Assembly (NCBI RefSeq): GCF_007679035.1
Contig: NZ_VEFR01000002.1
Span: 124,001 to 188,000, forward strand
Reading direction: 5' to 3'
From: Agrococcus jejuensis
Lineage (GTDB): Bacteria > Actinomycetota > Actinomycetes > Actinomycetales > Microbacteriaceae
DNA length: 64,000 bases
Notes under the pieces: model-generated
What the model saw: only the letters and a program-made list of their open reading frames with translations
The model's database searches: none
Told to the model about the DNA's origin: nothing
Shown: positions 47,537 through 55,659 of the stretch, in pieces
Position numbering within the stretch: position 1 is the stretch's first letter
Layout of the letters: each line of letters begins with the position of its first letter
Program-made: the position numbers and the translations under genes

Positions 47537-48141
47537 GAGGCCACCGTCGGGGACCAGCGGAACGTGGCGACGTGCGTGTCGACCACGCGCAGCACGCCCT
47601 CGAGGAACGGGTCGTCGACCTCGTGCCCCACGTCGTGCAGCACGCTGGCGGTCAGCACGAGCGCTCGCGTGCGCTGCGTGCGCGGCACGGGCGTGAGGTA
47701 GCGCACCGTCGTGAGCGCCGCCGCCTCCTCGCCCTCGACGCCGTGCTGCGTCGTCTGGGCTCGCACCCAGCGCTTGTCGCCGCCGAACGCGACCGCTCCC
47801 TCTGCGACGAGGCCGGCGACGGTCGCGTCGAGCTCCTCGCGCGACGCGCCGATGAATGCCGCCGTGAGCGACGCGGGGATGTACTGCGCGCCCTCGACCG
47901 ACTCGAGCGGCAGCATGAGCGCGGCACCGCCCCGGGCGCGCAGGTCGCCCACGGCTCGGCGCAGGCGCTCGGAGGTCTGCGCGTAGGCAGCGACGCCGTG
48001 CTCGCGCATGAGGCGCTGCTTCAACCGCGCCAGGAGCTCGTCGAGCGACCGCTCGTCGGCGTCGATGCGCTCCCAGCCGGCCGGCAGCAGCATGGTCCAC
48101 TCGGGGTCGGTGGCCCCCAGCGCCCGTCTCAGGTCGGTCAT
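47533..48141 (-). CDS. T7SS-locus accessory protein, unknown function
   Basis: A 202-residue soluble protein: LLPAGWERIDADERSLDELL, a helical Arg-rich stretch, YIPASLTAAFIG, then VRYLTPVPRTQRTRALVLTA and DPFLEGVLRVVDTHVATFRW. This pattern is shared with the 211-residue protein at 42971, placing one family member in each module. No catalytic motif seen. Confidence 0.7.
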   Translation of the reverse strand: MTDLRRALGATDPEWTMLLPAGWERIDADERSLDELLARLKQRLMREHGVAAYAQTSERLRRAVGDLRARGGAALMLPLESVEGAQYIPASLTAAFIGASREELDATVAGLVAEGAVAFGGDKRWVRAQTTQHGVEGEEAAALTTVRYLTPVPRTQRTRALVLTASVLHDVGHEVDDPFLEGVLRVVDTHVATFRWSPTVAS

Positions 48142-48163
48142 CTCGCGCTCCTCGCGTCGAAGG

Positions 48164-48766
48164 TCAGATCGTGATGGGATTCGGCGCCTCGTCGGGGCCG
48201 CTCCCCTGGCCGTAGCGCGCGGCGCCCGGGTCGTCGCGCGTCACGACGGGCCATGTGCGCGTCGTCGGGCCCTCGCGGTGCACGACGGTCGCGTGCAGGC
48301 GCGTCGCCGCGCGGTCGACGTACGTCGACACGACGATCGGACCGCGCCGGCCCTCCGGCAGGCGGGGCAGCTCGCCGACGGGCGCCGACGACAGCCGCTG
48401 CCACACGGCGTCGGCATCGGCCTGCGAGCCGGCGAGCCGGTAGCGCTCGCGCCCGAGCACGGCGCCGTCGGGTGCCGTCCACGTCCTGCGCGCCCTGCGG
48501 ATGCCCACGAGGCCCACGATCGCGAGCCACGCGCCGATCACGCCGACGCCGACGGGGACGAGCCAGCCGGCGGCGTCGCCGTCGGCCGACGCCCAGGCGC
48601 GCAGCGGCGCGAACCCGACCGCGGCGGCGACGACGGCCGCACCGCCGACGACGAGCGCGACGACGTGGCGCGTCGACCGGCGCGACGCGAAGGCGAATCC
48701 TGGCGACGCGGCGAGCACGGGATCGTCGTCCCGGGCACGCGCGTCGTCGGCGGTCGTCGCAGCCAT
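48164..48766 (-). CDS. Two-helix membrane protein of the T7SS-like locus
   Basis: A 200-residue protein with two membrane helices, HVVALVVGGAAVVAAAVGF (about 34-52) and WLVPVGVGVIGAWLAIVGLV (about 68-87), and a 110-residue soluble C-terminal part starting RRARRTWTAPDGAVLGRERY. A structural role in the secretion machine, comparable in layout to small membrane subunits of other T7SS, is conceivable but not shown by sequence. Confidence 0.65.
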   Translation of the reverse strand: MAATTADDARARDDDPVLAASPGFAFASRRSTRHVVALVVGGAAVVAAAVGFAPLRAWASADGDAAGWLVPVGVGVIGAWLAIVGLVGIRRARRTWTAPDGAVLGRERYRLAGSQADADAVWQRLSSAPVGELPRLPEGRRGPIVVSTYVDRAATRLHATVVHREGPTTRTWPVVTRDDPGAARYGQGSGPDEAPNPITI

Positions 48767-48776
48767 CGACTCCAGC

Positions 48777-49955
48777 CTACGAGGACGAGCCGCTGCCGGT
48801 GACGACCCGCTGGTACAGGCCCTCTCCCGTGCCGAAGCCCAGCGCCATGTTGAGCCTGCCGAGCGTCGTCATCCACGTGCCCGCGACGATGTCCACCGGA
48901 TGCGCGGCACCGATGGGGATCGCCCCCTTGCCCGTGAAGAAGCGAGAGATCGAGTTGGCGGTCAGGCCAGCGTCGCCCTGCGCGACGAACTGCTGCCAGC
49001 CGGCACGGAGCCCCTGCATGCCGCCGCCCGAGCCTGCGCGAGCGATGCCCTTGATCTCGAACGCCGCGTCGACCCACCCCTTCTTCGAGAAGACGCCGCC
49101 GAAGAACGCCTGCCCGGGCTTGGAGAACACCTTCGACAGCGACCCGAAGGGGATGGCCCCGAAGATCGCGAGCCCGAGCTCCGTCCAGCCGCAGTCGCCG
49201 CGGACCTTCTGGTAGATCGTGAGGCCCAGCACGACGAGGCCGACGATGCCCGAGAGCAGGCCGATGATCGGACCACCGATGATGAGTGCCGCGACGGCGA
49301 GCACGAGGCCCACCCACTTGAGCACCTCGAGGGCTCCGGCGACGAAGCCGTCGAGGTCGTCCCAGAACGAGTCCTTGATCTTGCCGGAGAGCGCCGTGCC
49401 GACGTCCTTGGCGGCCGTGTCGAACGCGGTCTCCCAGGTGTCGTAGTCGTCGTCGAAGAGCGCGGCCTCGGCCTTCCAGTCGTCGTAGGCCTGCTGCTTC
49501 GCCTCGTCCTCCGCCGCCTGGGCCGTGGCCTCCTCGCTGCCCTCCTCGGGCTGCAGGAAGCCGCCGACGCCGCGGCCGCCTCGCTCGCCGGGGAGCGCCT
49601 CGTACTCCTGCCAGAGCGCCTCGCACCGCGTGACGTGGCCGTTGAGGCTGTCCTGCACCTGCGAGAGCGCGTGGCCGTACCGCCACACGATGGGGCCGGT
49701 GGGCTTGTAGAGCTCGCCCGCCTCCTTGAGCGTGCCGTGCGCGCTGCCCACGCCCTCGACGAGCTTGTCGACCGCCTTGCCCTTCAGGCCGTGCGTGCCG
49801 TCGGCGAGCGACTGCAGCACCGTGGCGCTGTCGATCATCGCCTCGCCGAGCTCGCGGATCTCGGTGCCGCGCTCCATGATCTTCGACGGGGTGCCCTCGA
49901 GCGAGCGGATCACGCGATCCGCCGGGGACTGCTCCATGAATCCGTAGTACGCCAT
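48777..49955 (-). CDS. WXG/LXG-like membrane protein, candidate T7SS substrate
   Basis: A 392-residue protein. Residues 1-125 are helical and WXG100/LXG-like (MAYYGFMEQSPADRVIRSLE...ALWQEYEALPG). After an acidic linker come QQAYDDW (154-160) and IKDSFWDDLDGF (193-204), then two or three hydrophobic segments (about 205-245). The last 140 residues are Gly-rich with no toxin domain recognised. The AYDDW...FWDD arrangement and the following hydrophobic block are shared with the 559-residue protein at 43953, whose C-terminal part differs. TGATG overlap with the WXG gene upstream. Confidence 0.7.
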   Translation of the reverse strand: MAYYGFMEQSPADRVIRSLEGTPSKIMERGTEIRELGEAMIDSATVLQSLADGTHGLKGKAVDKLVEGVGSAHGTLKEAGELYKPTGPIVWRYGHALSQVQDSLNGHVTRCEALWQEYEALPGERGGRGVGGFLQPEEGSEEATAQAAEDEAKQQAYDDWKAEAALFDDDYDTWETAFDTAAKDVGTALSGKIKDSFWDDLDGFVAGALEVLKWVGLVLAVAALIIGGPIIGLLSGIVGLVVLGLTIYQKVRGDCGWTELGLAIFGAIPFGSLSKVFSKPGQAFFGGVFSKKGWVDAAFEIKGIARAGSGGGMQGLRAGWQQFVAQGDAGLTANSISRFFTGKGAIPIGAAHPVDIVAGTWMTTLGRLNMALGFGTGEGLYQRVVTGSGSSS

Positions 49956-50245
49956 CAGCCCTCGAGTCCCTTCGCCGTCTCGACGTCCCAGTCGGTGAAC
50001 CCGTCGAGCACACCCTGCACGTGCTCCTGCACCTTCTTGAGGTCGTCGCGCAGCTCGTCGCGCTTGTCGTCCCAGCGGTCCTCGAAGTCCTCGACGGCCT
50101 CGCGGAGGTCGTTGCGGCCGAACGGGTCGCCGATCGCGTCCTCGAGCACGTCGGCACGATCCTCCGCCGCGTCGAACTCGCCCACGATCGCCACGAGGTA
50201 CTCGCTGAGCGTGCGCAGGTCGTCGAACTTCACGAGCACGTCCAC
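49955..50245 (-). CDS. WXG100-type small protein (WDD variant)
   Basis: A 96-residue acidic helical hairpin, VKFDDLRTLSEYLVAIVGEF ... DRWDDKRDELRDDL ... DVETAKGLEG. The WDD turn and C-terminal DVE-x-AK motif match the protein at 45629. GTG 50245 start with GGAGG 6 nt upstream. First gene of module A. Confidence 0.75.
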   Translation of the reverse strand: MDVLVKFDDLRTLSEYLVAIVGEFDAAEDRADVLEDAIGDPFGRNDLREAVEDFEDRWDDKRDELRDDLKKVQEHVQGVLDGFTDWDVETAKGLEG

Positions 50246-50278
50246 GTGCTGCCTCCTTCGTCTCGCTGGTCGTGCTCC

Positions 50279-50324
50279 ACGCTATGCGCGAGCCCTGGAC
50301 GTCGCCATGGGGACTCCTGCCCAT
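50279..50324 (-). promoter_or_regulatory. T7SS box and promoter of module A
   Basis: Imperfect palindrome at 50307-50324 (minus strand ATGGGCAGGAGTCCCCAT, extended by CGCC/GGCG flanks), exactly 22 bp, TAGCGT (50284-50279). It lies directly after the eccC stop, so module A is separate from the machinery operon. Confidence 0.65.
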
Positions 50325-50335
50325 GGCGACGATCG

Positions 50336-53300
50336 TCATGCGGGCGGCAGGACCGTCGCCTCGCCCACGGGCTCGCCCCCGGCCATCGCCGCGACGGGCT
50401 CCGCGACGCGGCCCACCGGCACGGGTGCCGTCGACGTCTGCACGAGCGGCATCTGCATCGTCACCGCGCGACCCGACTGCACGAAGATGCCGCGCCCCAC
50501 GGGGAAGTCGACGCGCTTGACCTTCGGGAACGGCACCTTGAACACCGAGTCGCCGTCGAACGCGTCGGGCTTGAGGATGATGCCCTTGCGTCCCGCCTTG
50601 AAGTCGCCGATGAAGCCGAAGCCGCTCGTGACCTGCGCCACGTCGACGTCGCCGATCAGGAAGTGGTCGGAGCGGTTGACCGCCTGCATGAGCTCCTTGA
50701 GCTTGCGCTCGGCGTCGGAGTCGGCGAACTGCGGCACGTTCTCCATCACGATCATGATGCGGCCGGGGATCGTCTCGTCCTTCACGATGTCGACGAGCTC
50801 GGTCGCGAGCGCCTTGGCGTCGTCGACCGTCACGGCGCTGCGCACCCACGGCGCGTAGTCCTTCAGCACCGTGCGGCGGCCGGCGAAGTGGAACAGGCGC
50901 ACGTCGGGGTCGAAGCGCAGCATGCTGTTGACGATCGCCTTCATGGCGTTCGTCTTGCCCGACTCCGGCGGCCCCGCCACGATGAACGTGCCGATCGGGT
51001 CGAACTCGCGCGGCGCGAGCGTGTCCTCGGCGACGCCCAGCACGGGGAAGTCCTTGATGCGCGCCGGCAGCTTGTCCTCCGACAGGCGCGTCGGCAGCGC
51101 CCCGATCTCCTCGACCTCGCGCGCGCCCTGCCGCCGCAGCTCCTCGGCCAGCTGGCCCATGAGCTTCGACTGCTCGGCGACGTTCGGCGTGCCGCCGAGC
51201 ACGGCGATCTGCGTCTCGAAGCCGTCGACGATCGCGCGGCCGGGCGCCGACTGCTCGTCGAGCACGTCGCGCGCGACGCCGACCATGACGTACGCGTTCT
51301 CGTCGGAGAGACGCAGCACGACGCGGCGCGACACGTTCGACGAGACGCCCGTGGGCACGGCGCCCGAGCGGTCCGCCGTGAAGATCGCGTGCACGCCCAG
51401 CGGTCGGCCCTCGCCGAGGATGCGCATGAAGACGCCGTAGAACGGCGCCCGCGCGCTCGTCATGTCCCATTCGGCCTTGAACTGCGGGAAGTTGTCGATG
51501 AGCACGAGGATGCGCGGCATCCGCTCGCCCGTGATCTCGCGGAACTCGGAGATGTCGGAGGCGTTGGCCTCCGAGAAGCGGCGTCCGCGCTCGTCGAGCA
51601 GCATGCCGAGCGAGCGCAGCAGCCGCTGCACGCGCTCCGCGTCGTCGCCGGCGATGATCGAGCCGACGTGCGGCAGCACCTCGAGCGAGCGCAGCGCGCC
51701 CGATGCGAAGTCGAGGCCGTAGACCTCGACGTCGTTCTCGGGCCGCATGCCTGCGCCGATGCCGACGGTGCGCAGCACGCTCGACTTGCCGGCACCCGAG
51801 GTGCCGTAGACGAGCAGCGAGCCGTCGCGGTCGGGCAGGAAGTACATCGGCTCCTGCAGCTGCCGCTCGGGGATGTCGGCCTTGCCGAGCAGGATGCGGC
51901 GGTCGTCGTGGATCGGCAGGTCGCGGATGTCGACGGTGCGCTCGAGGTCGTCGAGCCACGGGCGGCGCGGCGCCGGGATGCCCGCCTCCCCCACGGCGTC
52001 GATGAGCGTGCGCACGATGCGCTTCTGGTCGTTGGGGCCGGGATCCGCGTCCTCGTCGACCTCGACCTGCTGCTCGCGCTCCCACCGCACGAGCGAGCCG
52101 AAGCGCAGCTCGGCCACCTGCACGTCGGCCGTCTGCACGACGTCCTCCTCGGTCCAGCCGCCCGCGTAGGCCGACTGGAACGGCACGAGGCGACCGGGAC
52201 CGGTCTTCGCGATGCCGCGGCCGGGGATCGAGGGGTCGAACGTGCCGGCGACGGGGTCGTCGACGACGTCCTTCGAGTCGGACTCGTCGGCCATGCGCAG
52301 CGCGACGCGCAGGTTGGTGTTGGCGCGCAGGTTGTCCTTGATGACGCCCGCGGGGCGCTGCGTGGCCATGATGAGGTGGATGCCGAGCGAGCGACCGCGC
52401 TGGGCGATGTCGACGACGCCGTCGACGAACTCGGGCACCTCGCCGGCGAGCGCCGCGAACTCGTCGATCACGAGCACGAGCGCGGGCGGGCAGTCGGGGT
52501 CGCGCCGCTTCTCGAGCTCGAGCAGGTCCTTGACCTTCTTGCGGTTGAAGAGGTGCTCGCGGTGGTGCAGCTCGGCCCGGAGGCTCGTGAGCGCGCGGCG
52601 CACGAGATGCGGCGACAGGTCGGTCACGAGGCCGACGCAGTGCGGCAGCTCGACGCAGTCGGCGAACGCGGATCCGCCCTTGTAGTCGACGAAGAGGAAG
52701 GTGACGCGGTCGGGGCTGTGCGCCGCGGCCATGCCGAGCACCCACGCCTGCAGGAACTCCGACTTGCCGGCGCCCGTCGTGCCGCCGACGAGGGCGTGCG
52801 GACCCTGCGTGCGCAGGTCGAGGGTCATGGCGTCGGTGGCGCCCTGCCCCATGACGGCGCGCAGGTTGCCGGCCTTCTTCATGCGCGGCTGCTGCGCGCC
52901 CGAGCGGTCGATGATCGTGTTGTTCTGGCGCCAGCGCTCGACGACCGCCGACGGGTCCTTCGCGATCTCGTGGCCCGTGAGCGTGAGCAGGTTGACCGAG
53001 TTCGGGATGTCGGAGGAGTCCTCGATGACGGTCGACGAGTCGACCACGGGCGCGAGGCGCTTCGCGAGCATGTGCATGTACTCGTTGGAGACGCCCTCGA
53101 CGACGACGTCGCGGTAGGTGACGCCCGAGCGCACCGTGCCGACCTGCGCGGCGGTGAGGCCGTCGGTCACGTCGATGAACGTGCGGCACGCGGCCGGCAG
53201 CGACTCGACCGTCGGCGCGACGAAGAGCGTGTAGACGCCGACGTCGGGGCCGCGCTCGAGGATCTGCGTGAGCCGCGGGCGGTCGACGGGGGCGTCGTTC

Positions 53301-54928
53301 GTGACGATGAGCACGATGGCGGTGCCGCCGGCGAACTTCGACTCCTTCGAGGCGCGCTCGACGTCGGTGCCGAAGTCCATCGGATCCCAGTCGTCCTTGT
53401 ACGGCGCGCGCAGGTCGGCCTCGGTCTTCTTCGACCGACGCATGATGTGCTCCTCGATCGCCGAGAGCAGCGCCTGCCCCGTCGGCGCCGAGTCGGCGAG
53501 CGGCATGTCCTTGAACGGGTTCTTCTCGCTCGTGGTGTGCGGCAGCCACTTGAGCCACTCGAGCTCCTCGACCCAGTCGGGGTCGGCGAGCGCCACCGAG
53601 ACGACGTCGTTGGGCGCGTGCATGCCGAAGAGCTGCACGCCGAGCCCGCGCATCGCGTCGCTCGCGGCGGCCTTGGGCCCGGCGACGCCGAGCGAGCCCG
53701 TCGACAGCAGCGTCTCGAAGACGGGCACGTCGCTGATCGTCGCGTAGCGCTCCTCGAGCGCGTCGACGCGCTCGACGTACTCGGGCAGGCCCTCCTGCAC
53801 CTCGGCGCGCTTGATCTCGTTGCGGCTCTCCGTCGTGCACGTGCCCAGCCGCACGCCGAGGAAGTTCCAGTGCTCGGGCCGGCGCGTCCACAGCATGGGC
53901 CCGAGGCGCATGGCGTGGTCGAACACCTCGGCGACGGGCGGCGCCTCGAGGTTGCGCACGCGACGCTCCTCGGGGATCGCGCGGTACAGCAGCTCCTCGA
54001 GCCGCTCGAACTGCTTCTCGAACGTCGCGGCCTCCGCCTTGATCTTCTGGCCGAGCTGCGTGCGCTGCGAGATGAAGTTGCCCGCGAGCATCAGCGGGGT
54101 CATGAACGCGACGACGAGCGAGCGCGCACGACCCGTCATGGCGAAGAGCGTGGAGGCGAGGATGATCGGCGCGATGAGCATGGGCCACGGGAACATCCGC
54201 GACGACGGCTCCTTCGGCATGCGCGGCTCGTCCCACGCCTCGCCCGAGTAGCGCTCCTCGACGCGCGGGCTGCGGTTGAACATGAGCGAGCCGCCGCGCT
54301 CGAGCACGGGGTCGGCGCCTCCGGCGTCGAAGCTGCCCGCGAGCTGCACCTGCAGCACCGACTCGCCGAGCGTGAACGGCTGGCCGGGGATGACGCGCAG
54401 TCGCGTGACGAGCTGGCCGTCGACGAGCACGCCGTTGGCGGAGTTGAGGTCGACGACCTCGATGTGCGCGCCGACCTCGATGCGCGCGTGGCGCTTCGAC
54501 ACCTGGCGGTCGCCGACGACGACGTCGCACGAGGGGTCGCGGCCGATGGTGTGCTGGCCGGCGGCGAGCTGCACCTCGAGGCCCGCTGCGGGGCCGCCGA
54601 CCACGCGCAGCACCGCAAGCGCGGGGCCGCCGGCGTTCGCGGCGCGCTGGCCGCGGCGCTGGCCCAACGGCATGACGGCGGCGTTGAAGCCCGAGCCGAT
54701 CGCGGCCTCGCCGATGAGGGCGTCGGGGTCGAGCGGCTCGAGGCGCGGGCTCGTGGGCGGCGCGACCGCGAGCGTCACGACCTGCTCCTCGCCGATCGCG
54801 ATGCCGCCGGCGGGGTCGGCGTCGGCGATCTGCCGCGCGACGTCCTCGACGGTCGCGGTCGAGTCGGCCGTCACGACGATGTCGCGCGGGGCGGCGCCGT
54901 CCTTGTGCAGCGTGAGCTTGACCTTCAT
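50336..54928 (-). CDS. FHA-domain FtsK/SpoIIIE ATPase, EccC/EssC-type T7SS motor
   Basis: A 1530-residue protein. Residues 1-55 look like a small beta-grasp or FHA-like fold, about 105-197 is a clear FHA domain (HTIGRDPSCDVVVGDRQVSK, LNSANGVLVDG), and about 248-288 are two membrane helices. Three FtsK-type ATPase domains follow: the first has intact Walker A GGTTGAGKS (715-723) and Walker B LVLVIDEF (817-824); the second GTSGAGKS (1042-1049) with LVLIDNF; the third GPPESGKT (1319-1326) with MIVMENV. FHA followed by three ATPases is the layout of Firmicute EssC rather than split mycobacterial EccCa/EccCb. It should bind substrate signals and power export. It ends EATVLPPA. Confidence 0.92.
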   Translation of the reverse strand: MKVKLTLHKDGAAPRDIVVTADSTATVEDVARQIADADPAGGIAIGEEQVVTLAVAPPTSPRLEPLDPDALIGEAAIGSGFNAAVMPLGQRRGQRAANAGGPALAVLRVVGGPAAGLEVQLAAGQHTIGRDPSCDVVVGDRQVSKRHARIEVGAHIEVVDLNSANGVLVDGQLVTRLRVIPGQPFTLGESVLQVQLAGSFDAGGADPVLERGGSLMFNRSPRVEERYSGEAWDEPRMPKEPSSRMFPWPMLIAPIILASTLFAMTGRARSLVVAFMTPLMLAGNFISQRTQLGQKIKAEAATFEKQFERLEELLYRAIPEERRVRNLEAPPVAEVFDHAMRLGPMLWTRRPEHWNFLGVRLGTCTTESRNEIKRAEVQEGLPEYVERVDALEERYATISDVPVFETLLSTGSLGVAGPKAAASDAMRGLGVQLFGMHAPNDVVSVALADPDWVEELEWLKWLPHTTSEKNPFKDMPLADSAPTGQALLSAIEEHIMRRSKKTEADLRAPYKDDWDPMDFGTDVERASKESKFAGGTAIVLIVTNDAPVDRPRLTQILERGPDVGVYTLFVAPTVESLPAACRTFIDVTDGLTAAQVGTVRSGVTYRDVVVEGVSNEYMHMLAKRLAPVVDSSTVIEDSSDIPNSVNLLTLTGHEIAKDPSAVVERWRQNNTIIDRSGAQQPRMKKAGNLRAVMGQGATDAMTLDLRTQGPHALVGGTTGAGKSEFLQAWVLGMAAAHSPDRVTFLFVDYKGGSAFADCVELPHCVGLVTDLSPHLVRRALTSLRAELHHREHLFNRKKVKDLLELEKRRDPDCPPALVLVIDEFAALAGEVPEFVDGVVDIAQRGRSLGIHLIMATQRPAGVIKDNLRANTNLRVALRMADESDSKDVVDDPVAGTFDPSIPGRGIAKTGPGRLVPFQSAYAGGWTEEDVVQTADVQVAELRFGSLVRWEREQQVEVDEDADPGPNDQKRIVRTLIDAVGEAGIPAPRRPWLDDLERTVDIRDLPIHDDRRILLGKADIPERQLQEPMYFLPDRDGSLLVYGTSGAGKSSVLRTVGIGAGMRPENDVEVYGLDFASGALRSLEVLPHVGSIIAGDDAERVQRLLRSLGMLLDERGRRFSEANASDISEFREITGERMPRILVLIDNFPQFKAEWDMTSARAPFYGVFMRILGEGRPLGVHAIFTADRSGAVPTGVSSNVSRRVVLRLSDENAYVMVGVARDVLDEQSAPGRAIVDGFETQIAVLGGTPNVAEQSKLMGQLAEELRRQGAREVEEIGALPTRLSEDKLPARIKDFPVLGVAEDTLAPREFDPIGTFIVAGPPESGKTNAMKAIVNSMLRFDPDVRLFHFAGRRTVLKDYAPWVRSAVTVDDAKALATELVDIVKDETIPGRIMIVMENVPQFADSDAERKLKELMQAVNRSDHFLIGDVDVAQVTSGFGFIGDFKAGRKGIILKPDAFDGDSVFKVPFPKVKRVDFPVGRGIFVQSGRAVTMQMPLVQTSTAPVPVGRVAEPVAAMAGGEPVGEATVLPPA

Positions 54929-55659
54929 GCGTCGCCTCCGTCGTCATCCGTGCCGCGCAGCGCCTCGTCGTCGAGCAGCCCCAGGTCCGCCCGCGTCACG
55001 AGCTGCGACGACACCGCGTACTCCACCAGGCGCGCCCGCCGGTTGCTCGCGAGCTTGCCCGCGCCGCCGCGCAGGCCCTGCACGCCCATGCGGTCGAGCT
55101 TGTCGCACACGTTGTCGAGCTTGCGGTTGAAGCGCGACATCGACCATCCGAGCCGCTCGGCGGCCTTCGTGCTCGTGGGCAGCTCGCTCACGCCCACGCC
55201 CTCGCGGCGCAGCATGGGCTCGGCGAGGGCCACGATGAGCGCCTTCTGCAGCGCCGTGAGCTGCGACGGCATCACCGTCGCGTCGCCCACGCCGGCCGAG
55301 GCGCCGCTCGCGGCCATCGCGAACGGCGCGGTCGTCGTGTGCACGCCGATCTCGTACGTCGTCGGACCGGCCGTGAACACCACGACGCACTCGGCGAACA
55401 CGAGCGGCAGGCTCGCACCCGGCGACAGCCACGACTGCACGGCACCGCCGGCGCTCGACAGCGTCGCCGACAGCCGCGTGCCCACGTTGGTGAGCCACCA
55501 CAGGCCGTCGCGATGCGCGATCTCGAGGAACGCGCGGTGCAGGTAGGGGTTGTCGTCGACGGCGAGGTCGCCCTCGCGACCGATCGTGAACGGGCGGTCG
55601 ACCTCTGGGTCGAACCACTCGCCGGCGAACTCGACGCGGATCACGGTGGGATCAGGCAT
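54925..55659 (-). CDS. FHA protein with helix-turn-helix-like C-terminus, candidate locus regulator
   Basis: A 244-residue protein. Residues 20-105 form an FHA-like domain (FTIGREGDLAVDDNPYLHRA, LWWLTNVGTRL). A linker contains GDATVMPSQL (Thr128). Residues 135-215 are helical, with LTALQKALIVALAEPMLR and STKAAERLGWSMSRFNRKLD followed by NVCDKLDRMGVQGL and basic residues, which reads like a winged or tetra-helical DNA-binding domain. It is the only plausible DNA-binding protein in the locus. It overlaps the kinase gene by 8 bp and eccC by 4. Confidence 0.7.
   Translation of the reverse strand: MPDPTVIRVEFAGEWFDPEVDRPFTIGREGDLAVDDNPYLHRAFLEIAHRDGLWWLTNVGTRLSATLSSAGGAVQSWLSPGASLPLVFAECVVVFTAGPTTYEIGVHTTTAPFAMAASGASAGVGDATVMPSQLTALQKALIVALAEPMLRREGVGVSELPTSTKAAERLGWSMSRFNRKLDNVCDKLDRMGVQGLRGGAGKLASNRRARLVEYAVSSQLVTRADLGLLDDEALRGTDDDGGDA

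Noticed and set aside
48777..54947. 2056-codon minus-strand frame that seems to fuse the motor to the downstream substrate
   Set aside because: In the 50336-54928 region it is a different frame from the motor; only its last 392 codons (from 49955) are real, and a WXG gene and a promoter lie between.
50021..55546. 1841-codon open frame on the plus strand, antisense to the T7SS motor
   Set aside because: It is an Arg/Glu/Asp/Leu/Val-rich shadow of a GC-rich gene on the minus strand; the minus-strand product has clear FHA and ATPase motifs, while this one has none.
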